The notes under the pieces: generated by a model | Told to the model about the DNA's origin: nothing | The model's database searches: none | The model's input: only the letters and a program-made list of their open reading frames with translations | Origin: Bacteroidota bacterium | GTDB taxonomy: Bacteria; Bacteroidota; Bacteroidia; Chitinophagales; Chitinophagaceae | Reading direction: 5' to 3' | DNA length: 46,358 bases | Assembly (NCBI GenBank): GCA_018267515.1 | Contig: JAFDYJ010000035.1 | Location: 77,615 to 123,972, forward strand | Shown here: positions 34,973-43,654 of the stretch, in pieces | Layout of the letters: every line of letters starts with the position of its first letter | How positions within the stretch are numbered: the first letter of the stretch is position 1 | Translations under genes and position numbers: made by a program

Positions 34973-36520
34973 TTAAAAAATACTCTTACGTCTTCTCCCT
35001 CCCAGGCCGAGCACACCCAATAAACTTCTCAAAATGACACTGGTTGCCGTTCTGCCCATTTGCTTAACAATAGGTTTATCAAAAATGCTATCATCTTTTT
35101 TAGAAGTTTTCTCCCGGGTTGTCTTAGGCTCAGGCATTGGCATTCTTTCTTCGCTCTTCTTTATGGCTTCTTCCAGTTTCCCGGTCAAAATTTCATAAGC
35201 GCTTCGGCTGTCTATCTCTTCGTTATATTTAGCTGCAATTTTCGATTTTGCTGCCACTGCATCTATTTCTGCTTCTGTCAGAATATCCATCCTGCTTCCC
35301 GGCGGACACATCATGCAATGCACCAACGGAGTAGGAATTCCTTTTTCATTTAGTATCGTTACCAGCGCCTCTCCTATTCCTAATTGCGTAATCAGGTCTT
35401 CGGTTTTATAAAATTCAGTTTCCGGATAATTATCTGCTGTTTGCCGTATCGTTTTCCTGTCATTGGCGGTAAAGGCCCGCAAGGCATGTTGTATTTTCAA
35501 TCCTAATTGCGCCAGTACGGAAGCAGGAACATCCATTGGGTTTTGAGTACAGAAATAAATTCCAATTCCTTTAGAACGGATCAATTTAATAATCGTTTCA
35601 ATCTGCTGCAATAAGGCATCGCTGGCTTCCTGGAAAATAAGATGCGCCTCATCAATAAACATTATCAACTTAGGCTTATCCATATCTCCTTCTTCAGGAC
35701 AGGTAGCATATAATTCTGCCAGCATTTGAAGCATGAAAGTGGAAAACAGTTTGGGGCGATCCTGCAAATCTGTAACCCGAACTACCGAAACAATCCCTCT
35801 TCCATCATCGCTGGTACGCATCAGGTCATCCACTTCAAAACTTCTTTCACCGAAAAACAGGTCGGCACCCTGCTGTTGCAATTCAATCACCTTACGAAGT
35901 ATGGTGCCCGTAGAAGAAGTGGATATTTTACCATAATCTTTTTCCAGTTCCTGTTTTCCTTCATCACTGATATATTGTAAGGTCTTAATAAAATCTTTTA
36001 AATTCAGCAACGGAAGTTTGGAATCATCGCAGTATTTAAAAATCAGGGCAACAATACTTTCCTGTGTATCATTCAATCCAAGGATTTTTGAAAGTAATAC
36101 AGGACCAAACTCACTTACGGTAGCCCGGAGCCGGGTTCCTTTCTGATGGCTTAATGTCAGCAACTCCACCGGGTATGCAGCAGGTTTAAAATCTATATTC
36201 AGCAATTTGCATCGTTCAGCTATTTTATCATTTATTGCTCCTGCCTCAGCTATTCCACTAAAATCACCTTTTATATCCATCACCACTACCGGGATGCCGG
36301 CATAACTAAACCCTTCACTCAATACCTGCAGTGTTTTCGTTTTACCGGTTCCTGTTGCACCGGCAATCAACCCATGCCGGTTCAAGGTTTTAAATGGAAT
36401 CATCACATCGGCGCCACTAACTACGGATCCATCCAGCATGGCGCACCCAATTTTAAGGCTTTCACCTTTGAAACTGTATCCCTCCTTTACTACCTGTAAA
36501 AATTTATTCTGATCTCCCAT
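34973..36520 (-). CDS. HerA-like / DUF853 P-loop ATPase
   Basis: A 515-residue ATPase of the HerA-FtsK group (DUF853, the YjgR family of E. coli). Walker A is GATGTGKTKTLQ (about residues 54-65). The catalytic KGDFSGIAEAG segment follows at about 84-94, Walker B is KLIMFIDEAHLIF, and the sensor-like block GIGIYFCTQNPMDVPASVLAQLG is present. A Lys/Glu-rich C-terminal part ends in a basic tail (GLGGRRRKSIF). Function in this family is not established; HerA relatives act in DNA-end processing, but no nurA is adjacent. It follows the GroES-like gene by 34 bases. Confidence 0.85.
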   Translation of the reverse strand: MGDQNKFLQVVKEGYSFKGESLKIGCAMLDGSVVSGADVMIPFKTLNRHGLIAGATGTGKTKTLQVLSEGFSYAGIPVVVMDIKGDFSGIAEAGAINDKIAERCKLLNIDFKPAAYPVELLTLSHQKGTRLRATVSEFGPVLLSKILGLNDTQESIVALIFKYCDDSKLPLLNLKDFIKTLQYISDEGKQELEKDYGKISTSSTGTILRKVIELQQQGADLFFGERSFEVDDLMRTSDDGRGIVSVVRVTDLQDRPKLFSTFMLQMLAELYATCPEEGDMDKPKLIMFIDEAHLIFQEASDALLQQIETIIKLIRSKGIGIYFCTQNPMDVPASVLAQLGLKIQHALRAFTANDRKTIRQTADNYPETEFYKTEDLITQLGIGEALVTILNEKGIPTPLVHCMMCPPGSRMDILTEAEIDAVAAKSKIAAKYNEEIDSRSAYEILTGKLEEAIKKSEERMPMPEPKTTREKTSKKDDSIFDKPIVKQMGRTATSVILRSLLGVLGLGGRRRKSIF

Positions 36521-36554
36521 AATTAAAGTTTAATCCGAAACTATTAAAAGCAAA

Positions 36555-36932
36555 TTACAAATCCTCTTCTCTTTCCAACATGAGTATGGCACCCTGCGGC
36601 ACAATAAAATACCTTTCTTTTTCATACATCACTTCAGTGGCGCCACTGACTAAGAAAATGGCAAGATCGCCTTCTTTTGCCTGAAGCGGTAAATATTTTA
36701 CCTGTTCTTCTTCACTCTTCCAGGGTTCGTTTTCTACCGGGATCGGGATGGCATATCCCGGGCCGGTTTTTATTACATACCCCTGCTGCACTTTTTCTTT
36801 TTCCTGCACTCCCGGCGGCAGGTATAATCCGCTTGCCGTTCTCTCATCCGGTTTGGTGGGTTTTATCAGCACCCGGTCACCAACCACAATGAGTTTTTTA
36901 AGGCGGTTATCAGGCGTTATATGTATTGCCAT
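36555..36932 (-). CDS. Stand-alone GroES-like co-chaperonin
   Basis: A 125-residue protein with the Cpn10 fold: VVGDRVLIKPTKPDERTASGLYLPPG resembles the GroES N-terminal strand plus mobile loop, and FLVSGATEVMYEKERYFIVPQGAILMLE matches the C-terminal strands. It is longer than GroES (about 95 residues) because of an insert (PGYAIPIPVENEPWKSEEEQVKYLP). No groEL follows; the next gene is the HerA-like ATPase, 34 bases downstream. A paralogue of groES is more likely than the groESL partner. Own -7 element upstream. Confidence 0.85.
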   Translation of the reverse strand: MAIHITPDNRLKKLIVVGDRVLIKPTKPDERTASGLYLPPGVQEKEKVQQGYVIKTGPGYAIPIPVENEPWKSEEEQVKYLPLQAKEGDLAIFLVSGATEVMYEKERYFIVPQGAILMLEREEDL

Positions 36933-36951
36933 AAATAAAATTGTTTAAAAG

Positions 36952-36959
36952 CAAAAGTA
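36952..36959 (-). promoter_or_regulatory. -7 promoter element of the GroES-like gene
   Basis: Minus-strand TACTTTTG, an exact TAnnTTTG match 20 bases before ATG 36932. Confidence 0.55.
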
Positions 36960-37130
36960 ACTAATCAACAGAACCTTTTTATTCTCACTCTTAACAAAAA
37001 ATTACGTCCTGAAACTTATTTGATGTAAATGATTTAATTTTATTTGTTTCATAATATTTCGGCCCTGATTATTTCAATCAAATGAGACCGGAATCGCAGA
37101 AAATTAAATGTAAATTATAAACCCACTATC

Positions 37131-37829
37131 ATGGAAGGAAAAAAAAACAAGATCTTACTTTGTGAAGATGATCCCAATCTCGGTAATGTATTAAAAAACT
37201 ATCTCGAATTGAATGACTACGATGTCACCCTGGAACGGGATGGACGGCTGGGACTTGCCGCCTTTCAACGGGAAAAATTTGAATTATGCCTGCTGGATGT
37301 TATGATGCCGAATATGGATGGCTTCACCCTGGCAGAAGAAATCAGGGATGTGGATCCGGATATTCCTTTGTTTTTCCTCAGCGCTAAGACCATGAAAGAA
37401 GATATCATCCAGGGTTATAAACTCGGCGCTGATGATTATATCACCAAGCCGTTTGACAGTGAAGTGCTGTTGCTCAAAATCAAAGCTATTTTAAAACGTA
37501 ATGAAGAACTGAATAAAGAAAGCGAGAATAAGGAATTTGACCTCGCCACTTATCATTTCAATCCCAAATTGCGCCAGTTGGTTCACAATGGCATCACGCA
37601 AACATTATCACCCAAAGAAAATGAGCTGTTAAAGCTGTTGGCAGAGCATCTTAATGACTTGCTGCCAAGGGAACAAGCCCTAAAAAGAATATGGGGTAGT
37701 GATACTTATTTCAACGGAAGAAGCATGGATGTGTACATTGCCAAACTGAGAAAGTATTTGAAAGATGACCCGAAAATTGAGATTGTGAACATTCATGGTA
37801 ATGGGTTCAGGCTGGTGGTGCAGGAATAA
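37131..37829 (+). CDS. OmpR-family response regulator
   Basis: A 232-residue two-component regulator. The receiver domain has acidic EDD (residues 12-14), the phosphoacceptor Asp56 (LLDVMMP), Ser84 (FFLSAKT) and Lys106 (ITKPFD). The winged-helix output domain (about 140-232) carries LSPKENELLKLLAEH, then the recognition helix NGRSMDVYIAKLRKYL and the final wing IVNIHGNGFRLV. It resembles Bacteroides RprY. No histidine kinase is adjacent, so its partner is elsewhere. A strong terminator follows at 37875. Confidence 0.93.
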   Translation: MEGKKNKILLCEDDPNLGNVLKNYLELNDYDVTLERDGRLGLAAFQREKFELCLLDVMMPNMDGFTLAEEIRDVDPDIPLFFLSAKTMKEDIIQGYKLGADDYITKPFDSEVLLLKIKAILKRNEELNKESENKEFDLATYHFNPKLRQLVHNGITQTLSPKENELLKLLAEHLNDLLPREQALKRIWGSDTYFNGRSMDVYIAKLRKYLKDDPKIEIVNIHGNGFRLVVQE

Positions 37830-37835
37830 TGTGGC

Positions 37836-37860
37836 GATGTGCTCATTTGACAATGTGCAA
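37836..37860. repeat. ATGTGC intergenic micro-repeat
   Basis: Two spaced copies of an (A/G)ATGTGC unit (GATGTGC at 37836-37842, AATGTGC near 37852-37858) separated by TCATTTGAC, immediately after the regulator stop. It resembles tandem ATGTGC-type spacers I recall from Chitinophagaceae; unverified. Confidence 0.3.
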
Positions 37861-37874
37861 ATAAATAAATTAAG

Positions 37875-37904
37875 GCTGTTTCAAAACGAAACAGCTTTTT
37901 TTTT
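37875..37904 (+). terminator. Rho-independent terminator after the response regulator
   Basis: GCTGTTTC (37875-37882), 5-base loop, GAAACAGC (37888-37895), then nine T (37896-37904). A strong intrinsic terminator on the plus strand. It abuts the ruvB stop codon (37903). Confidence 0.9.
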
Positions 37905-38937
37905 AAGTATCAAACAAACTTCCTTCTAATCCACCCATTGGTTTTTTTCCTAGATGTTCATAGGCTTTATGTGTGGCTTCTCTTCCTCTCGGTGTTCTTT
38001 TTAAAAAACCTTCCTGGATTAAAAACGGCTCATACACTTCTTCCAAAGTTCCGGGTTCTTCTCCTACGGCTGTAGCAATCGTAGTAATGCCCACAGGTCC
38101 GCCTTTGAACTTTTCAATGATGGTCTGCAAAATTTTATTGTCCATATCATCCAGCCCGTATTCATCAACATTCAATGCTTTTAATGCATGTTGCGTAATA
38201 CCCAGATCAATTTCACCGTCATTTAATACCTGTGCAAAATCTCTCACCCTGCGCAATAGCCCGTTTGCAATACGTGGTGTGCCCCGGCTTCTACCGGCGA
38301 TTTCACTCACGGCTTCTTTGGAAATTTTTGTCCTGAGAATTTTTGACGACCGCTGAATGATGCTGCGCAAAGTTTCGGCATTATAATATTCCAACCGGGA
38401 CTTGATGGCAAAACGGGATAATAAAGGAGCGGTCAATAATCCGCTTCTTGTTGTAGCGCCGATTAATGTAAAAGGATTCAGCGTTATCTGTATGCTTCTG
38501 GCATTAGGTCCGCTGTCAATCATGATATCAATACGGTAATCTTCCATAGCACTATAGAGATATTCTTCCACCACCGTACTCAATCTATGTATTTCATCAA
38601 TAAACAATACATCGTTTGCACTGAGATTGGTAAGCAATCCTGCAAGGTCCCCCGGCTTTTCAATAACCGGACCTGAAGTTTCCCGGATATTCACTCCTAA
38701 TTCATTGGCAACAATTCTTGATAAAGTGGTTTTCCCCAAACCCGGAGGTCCATGAAATAAAATATGATCCAGTGCTTCTCCTCTCTGCTTAGCGGCTTTG
38801 ATAAAAATTTTTATGTTTTCAATAATCTGAGCCTGCCCGGCAAAATCTTCAATTTGTTTGGGGCGGATATTATTTTCAAATTCTTTATCCGTTGCCGTCT
38901 GGAATTCTTTATCACTATTCAGATTAGGATTAGTCAT
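37903..38937 (-). CDS. ruvB: Holliday-junction branch-migration helicase RuvB
   Basis: A 344-residue AAA+ motor that, with RuvA, drives branch migration of Holliday junctions. Walker A is [11 protein letters not shown] (about residues 61-71), Walker B is [11 protein letters not shown], the sensor/arginine-finger region is [19 protein letters not shown], and the C-terminal winged helix ([20 protein letters not shown], then the [19 protein letters not shown]-binding motif) is intact. It is alone, without ruvA or ruvC. It is divergent from the F420-type oxidoreductase, with a -7 element in the 46-base gap. Confidence 0.97.
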   Translation of the reverse strand: MTNPNLNSDKEFQTATDKEFENNIRPKQIEDFAGQAQIIENIKIFIKAAKQRGEALDHILFHGPPGLGKTTLSRIVANELGVNIRETSGPVIEKPGDLAGLLTNLSANDVLFIDEIHRLSTVVEEYLYSAMEDYRIDIMIDSGPNARSIQITLNPFTLIGATTRSGLLTAPLLSRFAIKSRLEYYNAETLRSIIQRSSKILRTKISKEAVSEIAGRSRGTPRIANGLLRRVRDFAQVLNDGEIDLGITQHALKALNVDEYGLDDMDNKILQTIIEKFKGGPVGITTIATAVGEEPGTLEEVYEPFLIQEGFLKRTPRGREATHKAYEHLGKKPMGGLEGSLFDT

Positions 38938-38963
38938 GATTTTTTTTGTACCTTAATCGGAAA

Positions 38964-38971
38964 CAAATTTA
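38964..38971 (-). promoter_or_regulatory. -7 promoter element of ruvB
   Basis: Minus-strand TAAATTTG, an exact TAnnTTTG match 27 bases before the ruvB ATG, within the 46-base divergent gap. Confidence 0.55.
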
Positions 38972-38983
38972 AACTTAATTACA

Positions 38984-39631
38984 ATGAAAATAGGAATTAT
39001 CGGCTCGGGTATAGTAGGAAGGGTTTTGGGAAATGGATTCCTTTCCGAAGGCAATGATGTTATGCTTGGCACCCGGAATGTGCAAAAAGACGAAGTTGTA
39101 AAATGGAAAAATGAAAATCCAAAAGGGAAAATAGGTGGATTTGAAGAAACCGCAAAGTTTGGAGATTTAATTGTGCTTGCCACCAATGGTCTTGCCACAG
39201 AGCAAATCATTGATAGCGCCGGAGTAAATAATTTTAGTGACAAAGTGGTTATTGACGCCACTAACCCGATTGCTGCCGCTCCACCAACTAATGGGGTACT
39301 TCATTATTTTACCAGCATGAATGAGTCATTGATGGAAAGAATCCAGAAGAAAATTCCTAAAGCTAAAATTGTAAAAGCATTTAATAGTATTGGAAATGCT
39401 TTTATGTATAAGCCCAATTTCCCCGGCGGAAAACCAACCATGTTCATCTGCGGTAATGATGACACTGCGAAAAAAATTGTTACGGATATTCTTACTGCAT
39501 TCGGTCATGAGACAGAAGATATGGGTAAAGTGGAAGCCGCAAGAGCTATTGAACCATTAGCAATCCTTTGGTGTATTCCCGGTTTTATCCGGAATCAATG
39601 GGCAAATGGTTTCAAGCTTTTGAAAATGTAG
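38984..39631 (+). CDS. F420-dependent-type NADP oxidoreductase
   Basis: A 215-residue Rossmann-fold protein of the NADP oxidoreductase/coenzyme-F420-dependent family. The dinucleotide motif is IGIIGSGIVGRVLGNGF (GxGxxG at residues 7-12). It is followed by MLGTRN (a likely NADP-phosphate-binding turn), VIDATNPI and a conserved KAFNSIGNAFMYKP block. F420 is not expected in Bacteroidota, so a different hydride partner is likely. The stop at 39629-39631 is one base from the convergent M23 peptidase stop. Its specific reaction is unknown. Confidence 0.85.
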   Translation: MKIGIIGSGIVGRVLGNGFLSEGNDVMLGTRNVQKDEVVKWKNENPKGKIGGFEETAKFGDLIVLATNGLATEQIIDSAGVNNFSDKVVIDATNPIAAAPPTNGVLHYFTSMNESLMERIQKKIPKAKIVKAFNSIGNAFMYKPNFPGGKPTMFICGNDDTAKKIVTDILTAFGHETEDMGKVEAARAIEPLAILWCIPGFIRNQWANGFKLLKM

Positions 39632-39632
39632 A

Positions 39633-40355
39633 TTACAGATATTGGTTGAGTTGCAATATCAAATCCGGATCAGGACAGTTCATTAAATACTTTTCTCTTT
39701 CTGAATATTTACAAACTCCCGGATAACCTCCTTCATTCCCGATAGCTATCGGGACCTGCAGGTCACTGATAACCTGGAAATGCAGGTGTGGTGGCCAATG
39801 CCCGTTTTCCAACGGAATTCCGAATTCGGCAAATACATCTCCCCTTTCAATTCGTTCGCCGACCTCCAGGTTTTTTATCGAGTTCAAACTCAGATGGCCG
39901 TATAAAGTGTAAAATGAAATATCATCTAACCGATGCGATAAAAGTATAGTAGCTCCATAATCACCAAATTGATCATTAAATGCAAAACTGTGAACAATTC
40001 CATCTATTGGCGCCATTAAAGCTGTATGTGGTTTTCCCCAAATATCTACTCCCAGGTGCAGGCGTCTTGGTTCATCACCCAATACTGTTGCATCAAATAC
40101 TTTGCTTCGGCTGTAAACTGTCCTGTGTTCAGCATAACCGCCGACTCCATACTTAGCCCCCGCTTGTTCCAATTTTTGATTAATGTACTGAATGAAGCGG
40201 TGAGTGTGCATCAAAATATTTTCGTCAATTTCTTTATTGGCTGCGGTAAAATCAAGGGAACAAATCTTTTCCTTCTTCGCATCAAACGACACGACAGGAT
40301 GAAAATCAGCCTGGTGCTTTTTCAAAATTTTTATGAGTTCTCCAGATTGATTCAT
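39633..40355 (-). CDS. M23 (LytM-type) metallopeptidase domain protein
   Basis: A 240-residue zinc metallopeptidase of the M23 family. The metal ligands are His100 and Asp104 (HLGVD) and His192 in the HLHFQ motif, with His154 (LYGHLS) and His190 also present, so activity is possible. No signal peptide is seen, unlike exported peptidoglycan hydrolases. The pattern EPRRLHLGVDIWG and GHWPPHLHF resembles the M23 unit that I recall being fused to aminotransferases in other bacteria. Oddity: codons around residues 200-206 (QVPIAIG) come from a perfect palindrome at 39737-39754. It converges on the oxidoreductase gene with a one-base gap. Confidence 0.83.
   Translation of the reverse strand: MNQSGELIKILKKHQADFHPVVSFDAKKEKICSLDFTAANKEIDENILMHTHRFIQYINQKLEQAGAKYGVGGYAEHRTVYSRSKVFDATVLGDEPRRLHLGVDIWGKPHTALMAPIDGIVHSFAFNDQFGDYGATILLSHRLDDISFYTLYGHLSLNSIKNLEVGERIERGDVFAEFGIPLENGHWPPHLHFQVISDLQVPIAIGNEGGYPGVCKYSEREKYLMNCPDPDLILQLNQYL
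39737..39764. repeat. REP-like palindromes inside the M23 gene
   Basis: TCCCGATAGCTATCGGGA (39737-39754, 18 bp perfect) overlaps a second palindrome GACCTGCAGGTC (39753-39764, 12 bp perfect). Both are in frame in the coding sequence and translate to DLQVPIAIGN. I recall the 16-bp core as a recurrent Bacteroidota repeat; not checked. Confidence 0.65.
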
Positions 40356-40369
40356 AAAAAAAGGCCACC

Positions 40370-40377
40370 CAAAGGTA
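40370..40377 (-). promoter_or_regulatory. -7 promoter element of the M23 gene
   Basis: Minus-strand TACCTTTG, an exact TAnnTTTG match 15 bases before ATG 40355. Confidence 0.5.
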
Positions 40378-40409
40378 TGCCTTAAATAAAATGTATTGAG
40401 CTGACTAAT

Positions 40410-43400
40410 TTATTTCAGTTGCTTCAATATCTCCTGTACCGCCCGGTCTATCTGCGGGTCACGACCATTGATTTTATCTTCAAATGTATTGACAACCAAA
40501 ATATCCGGATGTACTCCGGTTGATTCCAGGTCTTTTCCATCCAAAGTATAACAACCCCATGCCGGCATACGAACAGAAGAACCATCCACAAGGCTGATAC
40601 CGCTGGTGAAGATAATCCAGCGATAAGTTTCATTGCCGATTATTTTTCCCAGTTTCAATGCTTTGAACCCGGCAGAGGTCATTTCCGCATCGCTGAGCGA
40701 CTGTTCATTGATCAATAAGACAATCGGTTTATCACTTGGTGAGAAATTTCCCTGTTGCGTCATCTTTCCACCCCGGTATTTCCATTGCAGGTATGAACGT
40801 TGCTCCAGGAAACGCAACACCTCATCATGCACATTGCCGCCGGTATTGTACCGCAGGTCAAGAATCAATGCATCTTTATGATTCAATTCTTTGGTCATGT
40901 CAATGATGAAATTTTCCAATTCACCTTGTCCCATATTTTTCATGCAGGCATAAGCAATCCGGTTTTTGCTTTCCTCATCTACCCTCTTTTGATTGTTATC
41001 AATCCATTCATTATATAAATCATTTGTCAAACTGCTTTGAGGATGCACTTTCACATCAAAGCTTTGCCCGTTGCGGCTGAATGTAAGTTTCAATTCCCTG
41101 TCCAGGGAAGGTTTGCTGAAATAAAAACTTCTGTCCCTGTTTTTTTCAACTGTCACATCACCTACTTTGGTTAATACATCACCGGGCTTCACATCAATGC
41201 TGCTGTGGTCGGCATTGCTGTGCTTAACGATATATTTCACTTTGTATGGATCATTATTTTCAAAAATAATTCCCGTTTCCATAGTACGGTTTTGCAGGTC
41301 AACATTTTCATCGTTTCCGGAAGTGCCAAAACCCTGGTGCGAAGAATTTAATTCACCAAGCATATCATTTAATAAAATTCTCAGGTCTGCCCGGTTGTTC
41401 AGGTGTGCAATAAATGGCCGGTAGCGTTCTTTTATTTTTCCCCAATTTACTCCGTGAAAGTTCCCGTCATAATAATTCTGTTCCATCCCGGCCCAGGCTT
41501 CTTCAAACATCTGGCTGAATTCATTTTGCAAATTGCGACGAAACGTAAAACTGATATTGATCGGTTCTGTTTTATTGCCGTCTAAGTTTAATTTTGAAAT
41601 AGTTCCGTTGTTTAAGACATAGAGTTTGTCATTTACATCCACGATATTGTATCCGAACGATCCATCAGTGCCGGCAATTTTTTCTGTTTTATTTTGTTCA
41701 AAAGGTTCAATTGTTGTTTTCCATAATGCATTGCGTCCTTCTGCATGATTGCTGGTATAAAGCACCGTTGTTTTACCCGCTTTTTCATACACTTCCATTA
41801 AATATTGAGAGCCGAATGAAGGACTGATTTGCTCCAACCTGTCCATGATATCATCCAAATCCATTTTGATAGGAGCAGTGGGAGTTGTTGAAGCAGTCAA
41901 TTTTTTTGCGGTGTCCTTTTTCTCTTCTTTAAAAAGATCATTGAACTTATCGGAACGAAAAGGCTGATCTATTTTATCGAGTGGCATACGATATACTTTT
42001 GGATCCTGCATTCCAAACGGGTAACTTGGAGCCAGTCTCGAAGAAGTGAAGTAAATGTATTTTCCATCAGGAGACCAGATTGGCCCCGTTTCTGAAATGC
42101 CGGTATTGGTAAGATTGGTGGTTTTATTTTCTTTAATATTATAAATAAAAATATCTTGCTCAAAGTTCCTGTAGGCAGTGAACAGCACATATTCATCGTT
42201 GGGAGAAAAGCCGGGGGCGCTGTTTTGAAATCCCCATATTTCATCTTTCACAATTGTTTTGCCGGTCATCGTTTTTAAATCCAGCAATCGTACTTCATCT
42301 CTCCCACTCAGGTAAACCGCCTGCGTTCTGGCTTTATTAAATGCAATAGCACGGTCATCACCTTTGTCATTTGTCAGCTCTTTTAAACCTCCGCTGCCAT
42401 CTGCTTTGATAGTATATAAATTCTGATATCCGTCTTTGGTTTGATTGAACAATAAAGTTTTGTTATCACTCAACCATTTTACTTCCCGGGCCCTTTCATC
42501 AGAACCCCTATTAATTTGTTCAATAAATTTTCCTTCAATATCGCTGACAAAAATTTCTCCTCTGGAAGTAAATGCTAATTTTTTTCCATCAGGCGATACA
42601 TCATAGCCGGTGATATTGCCTTTCACTTCATAATCTTTATCTTTTGGTAAAATACTATTCCGGGTAATGGAAATATTTAACTTCTCCGCTTTATTTTTTG
42701 AAACATCATAAAGCCAGAGCTGGTAATCTTTTTCAAAAATCACTTTTCCGCCATTGGCATTAACGACCGGGAATTTAATTGAGGTTTTGAATTGCGTCAG
42801 TGCTGTTTTTTTACCGTTACTGAATGTATAAAGATTGTATTCGTCATTTCCTTCATCTGAAATAAAATAGACATTCCCGCCTTTATCAATGCTGGCGCCA
42901 AAATCTTTCCCGATCCAATCCGTATATCTTTTATACTGTTTTGTTTTGGGGTTGTAGGATTGTATGTCAGGATTAAAAGACCCTTTGTAATGTTTGCGCT
43001 GCACCTGGCTACTGCTCTCCCAGGTATCATTAAAAAATATTTCTCCGTCCTTCGGATCTTCCACCAGATTATGATCATACAGGAAAAAATAATCACCAAA
43101 GACTCTTTGCGGAGTACCCCCGTCACGGCTCACTTTGTATCCAGACATTCGGGAGTCCCGGTTGCTGGTAAAATAAATATTTTTAGAATCCCAGCTCCAA
43201 CTGCTGACTTCATCATTAGCGCTGTGATACGTTATTTGTTTTATCTCTCCGCCATTCACCGGCATAACATAAACGTCCGCATTTCCGTATTGGCGCCCTG
43301 TAAATGCAATCCATTTTCCATCGGGTGAAACCCTGGGGTCGGTTTCATAACCCTGCATGGCAGTTATTCTTGTAGCTCCACCCTCTTTAATGTTTGTCTT

Positions 43401-43544
43401 CCACAGATCACCTTCAAAACTGAAGATCACCGTCTGTCCATCCGGTGACAGGCAAGGATTTGAAAGGAAAAATGCTTCCCCTTGTTGAGCTTGAGTAAAA
43501 CAATATAGAGACAGAAATAAAGCAAGACAAAAAATCTTTCTCAT
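40410..43544 (-). CDS. Tricorn-like secreted S41 serine protease
   Basis: A 1044-residue exported protease. A signal peptide (residues 1 to about 19) is followed by two beta-propellers made of TolB/PD40-like repeats (SPDGKWIAFTGR, SPDGKYIYFTSS and others, up to about residue 500), a linker, a PDZ domain (about 770-840) and the S41 catalytic domain. The tricorn catalytic residues can be matched: His736 with Ser before it (SSHQGF), Ser951 in NEQSLSDAEM and Glu1007 (DLESTG). It probably degrades peptides in the periplasm. ATG 43544; the gene is 54 bases upstream of the M23 gene and may share its transcript. Confidence 0.92.
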   Translation of the reverse strand: MRKIFCLALFLSLYCFTQAQQGEAFFLSNPCLSPDGQTVIFSFEGDLWKTNIKEGGATRITAMQGYETDPRVSPDGKWIAFTGRQYGNADVYVMPVNGGEIKQITYHSANDEVSSWSWDSKNIYFTSNRDSRMSGYKVSRDGGTPQRVFGDYFFLYDHNLVEDPKDGEIFFNDTWESSSQVQRKHYKGSFNPDIQSYNPKTKQYKRYTDWIGKDFGASIDKGGNVYFISDEGNDEYNLYTFSNGKKTALTQFKTSIKFPVVNANGGKVIFEKDYQLWLYDVSKNKAEKLNISITRNSILPKDKDYEVKGNITGYDVSPDGKKLAFTSRGEIFVSDIEGKFIEQINRGSDERAREVKWLSDNKTLLFNQTKDGYQNLYTIKADGSGGLKELTNDKGDDRAIAFNKARTQAVYLSGRDEVRLLDLKTMTGKTIVKDEIWGFQNSAPGFSPNDEYVLFTAYRNFEQDIFIYNIKENKTTNLTNTGISETGPIWSPDGKYIYFTSSRLAPSYPFGMQDPKVYRMPLDKIDQPFRSDKFNDLFKEEKKDTAKKLTASTTPTAPIKMDLDDIMDRLEQISPSFGSQYLMEVYEKAGKTTVLYTSNHAEGRNALWKTTIEPFEQNKTEKIAGTDGSFGYNIVDVNDKLYVLNNGTISKLNLDGNKTEPINISFTFRRNLQNEFSQMFEEAWAGMEQNYYDGNFHGVNWGKIKERYRPFIAHLNNRADLRILLNDMLGELNSSHQGFGTSGNDENVDLQNRTMETGIIFENNDPYKVKYIVKHSNADHSSIDVKPGDVLTKVGDVTVEKNRDRSFYFSKPSLDRELKLTFSRNGQSFDVKVHPQSSLTNDLYNEWIDNNQKRVDEESKNRIAYACMKNMGQGELENFIIDMTKELNHKDALILDLRYNTGGNVHDEVLRFLEQRSYLQWKYRGGKMTQQGNFSPSDKPIVLLINEQSLSDAEMTSAGFKALKLGKIIGNETYRWIIFTSGISLVDGSSVRMPAWGCYTLDGKDLESTGVHPDILVVNTFEDKINGRDPQIDRAVQEILKQLK

Positions 43545-43654
43545 AACAGTATGTTTAGAATTGAAAATTACGATAGAAAGTGAATATGGAAATACCGTTG
43601 GTAAAAAAAGAAGCTTCTTGCCTGGTTTGCTTGCAAGGTTGGAAACCTCAATTT

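Noticed and set aside
43617-43637. CTTGC/GCAAG inverted repeat downstream of leuS
   Set aside because: Only five base pairs with a spaced T-run; too weak to call a terminator.
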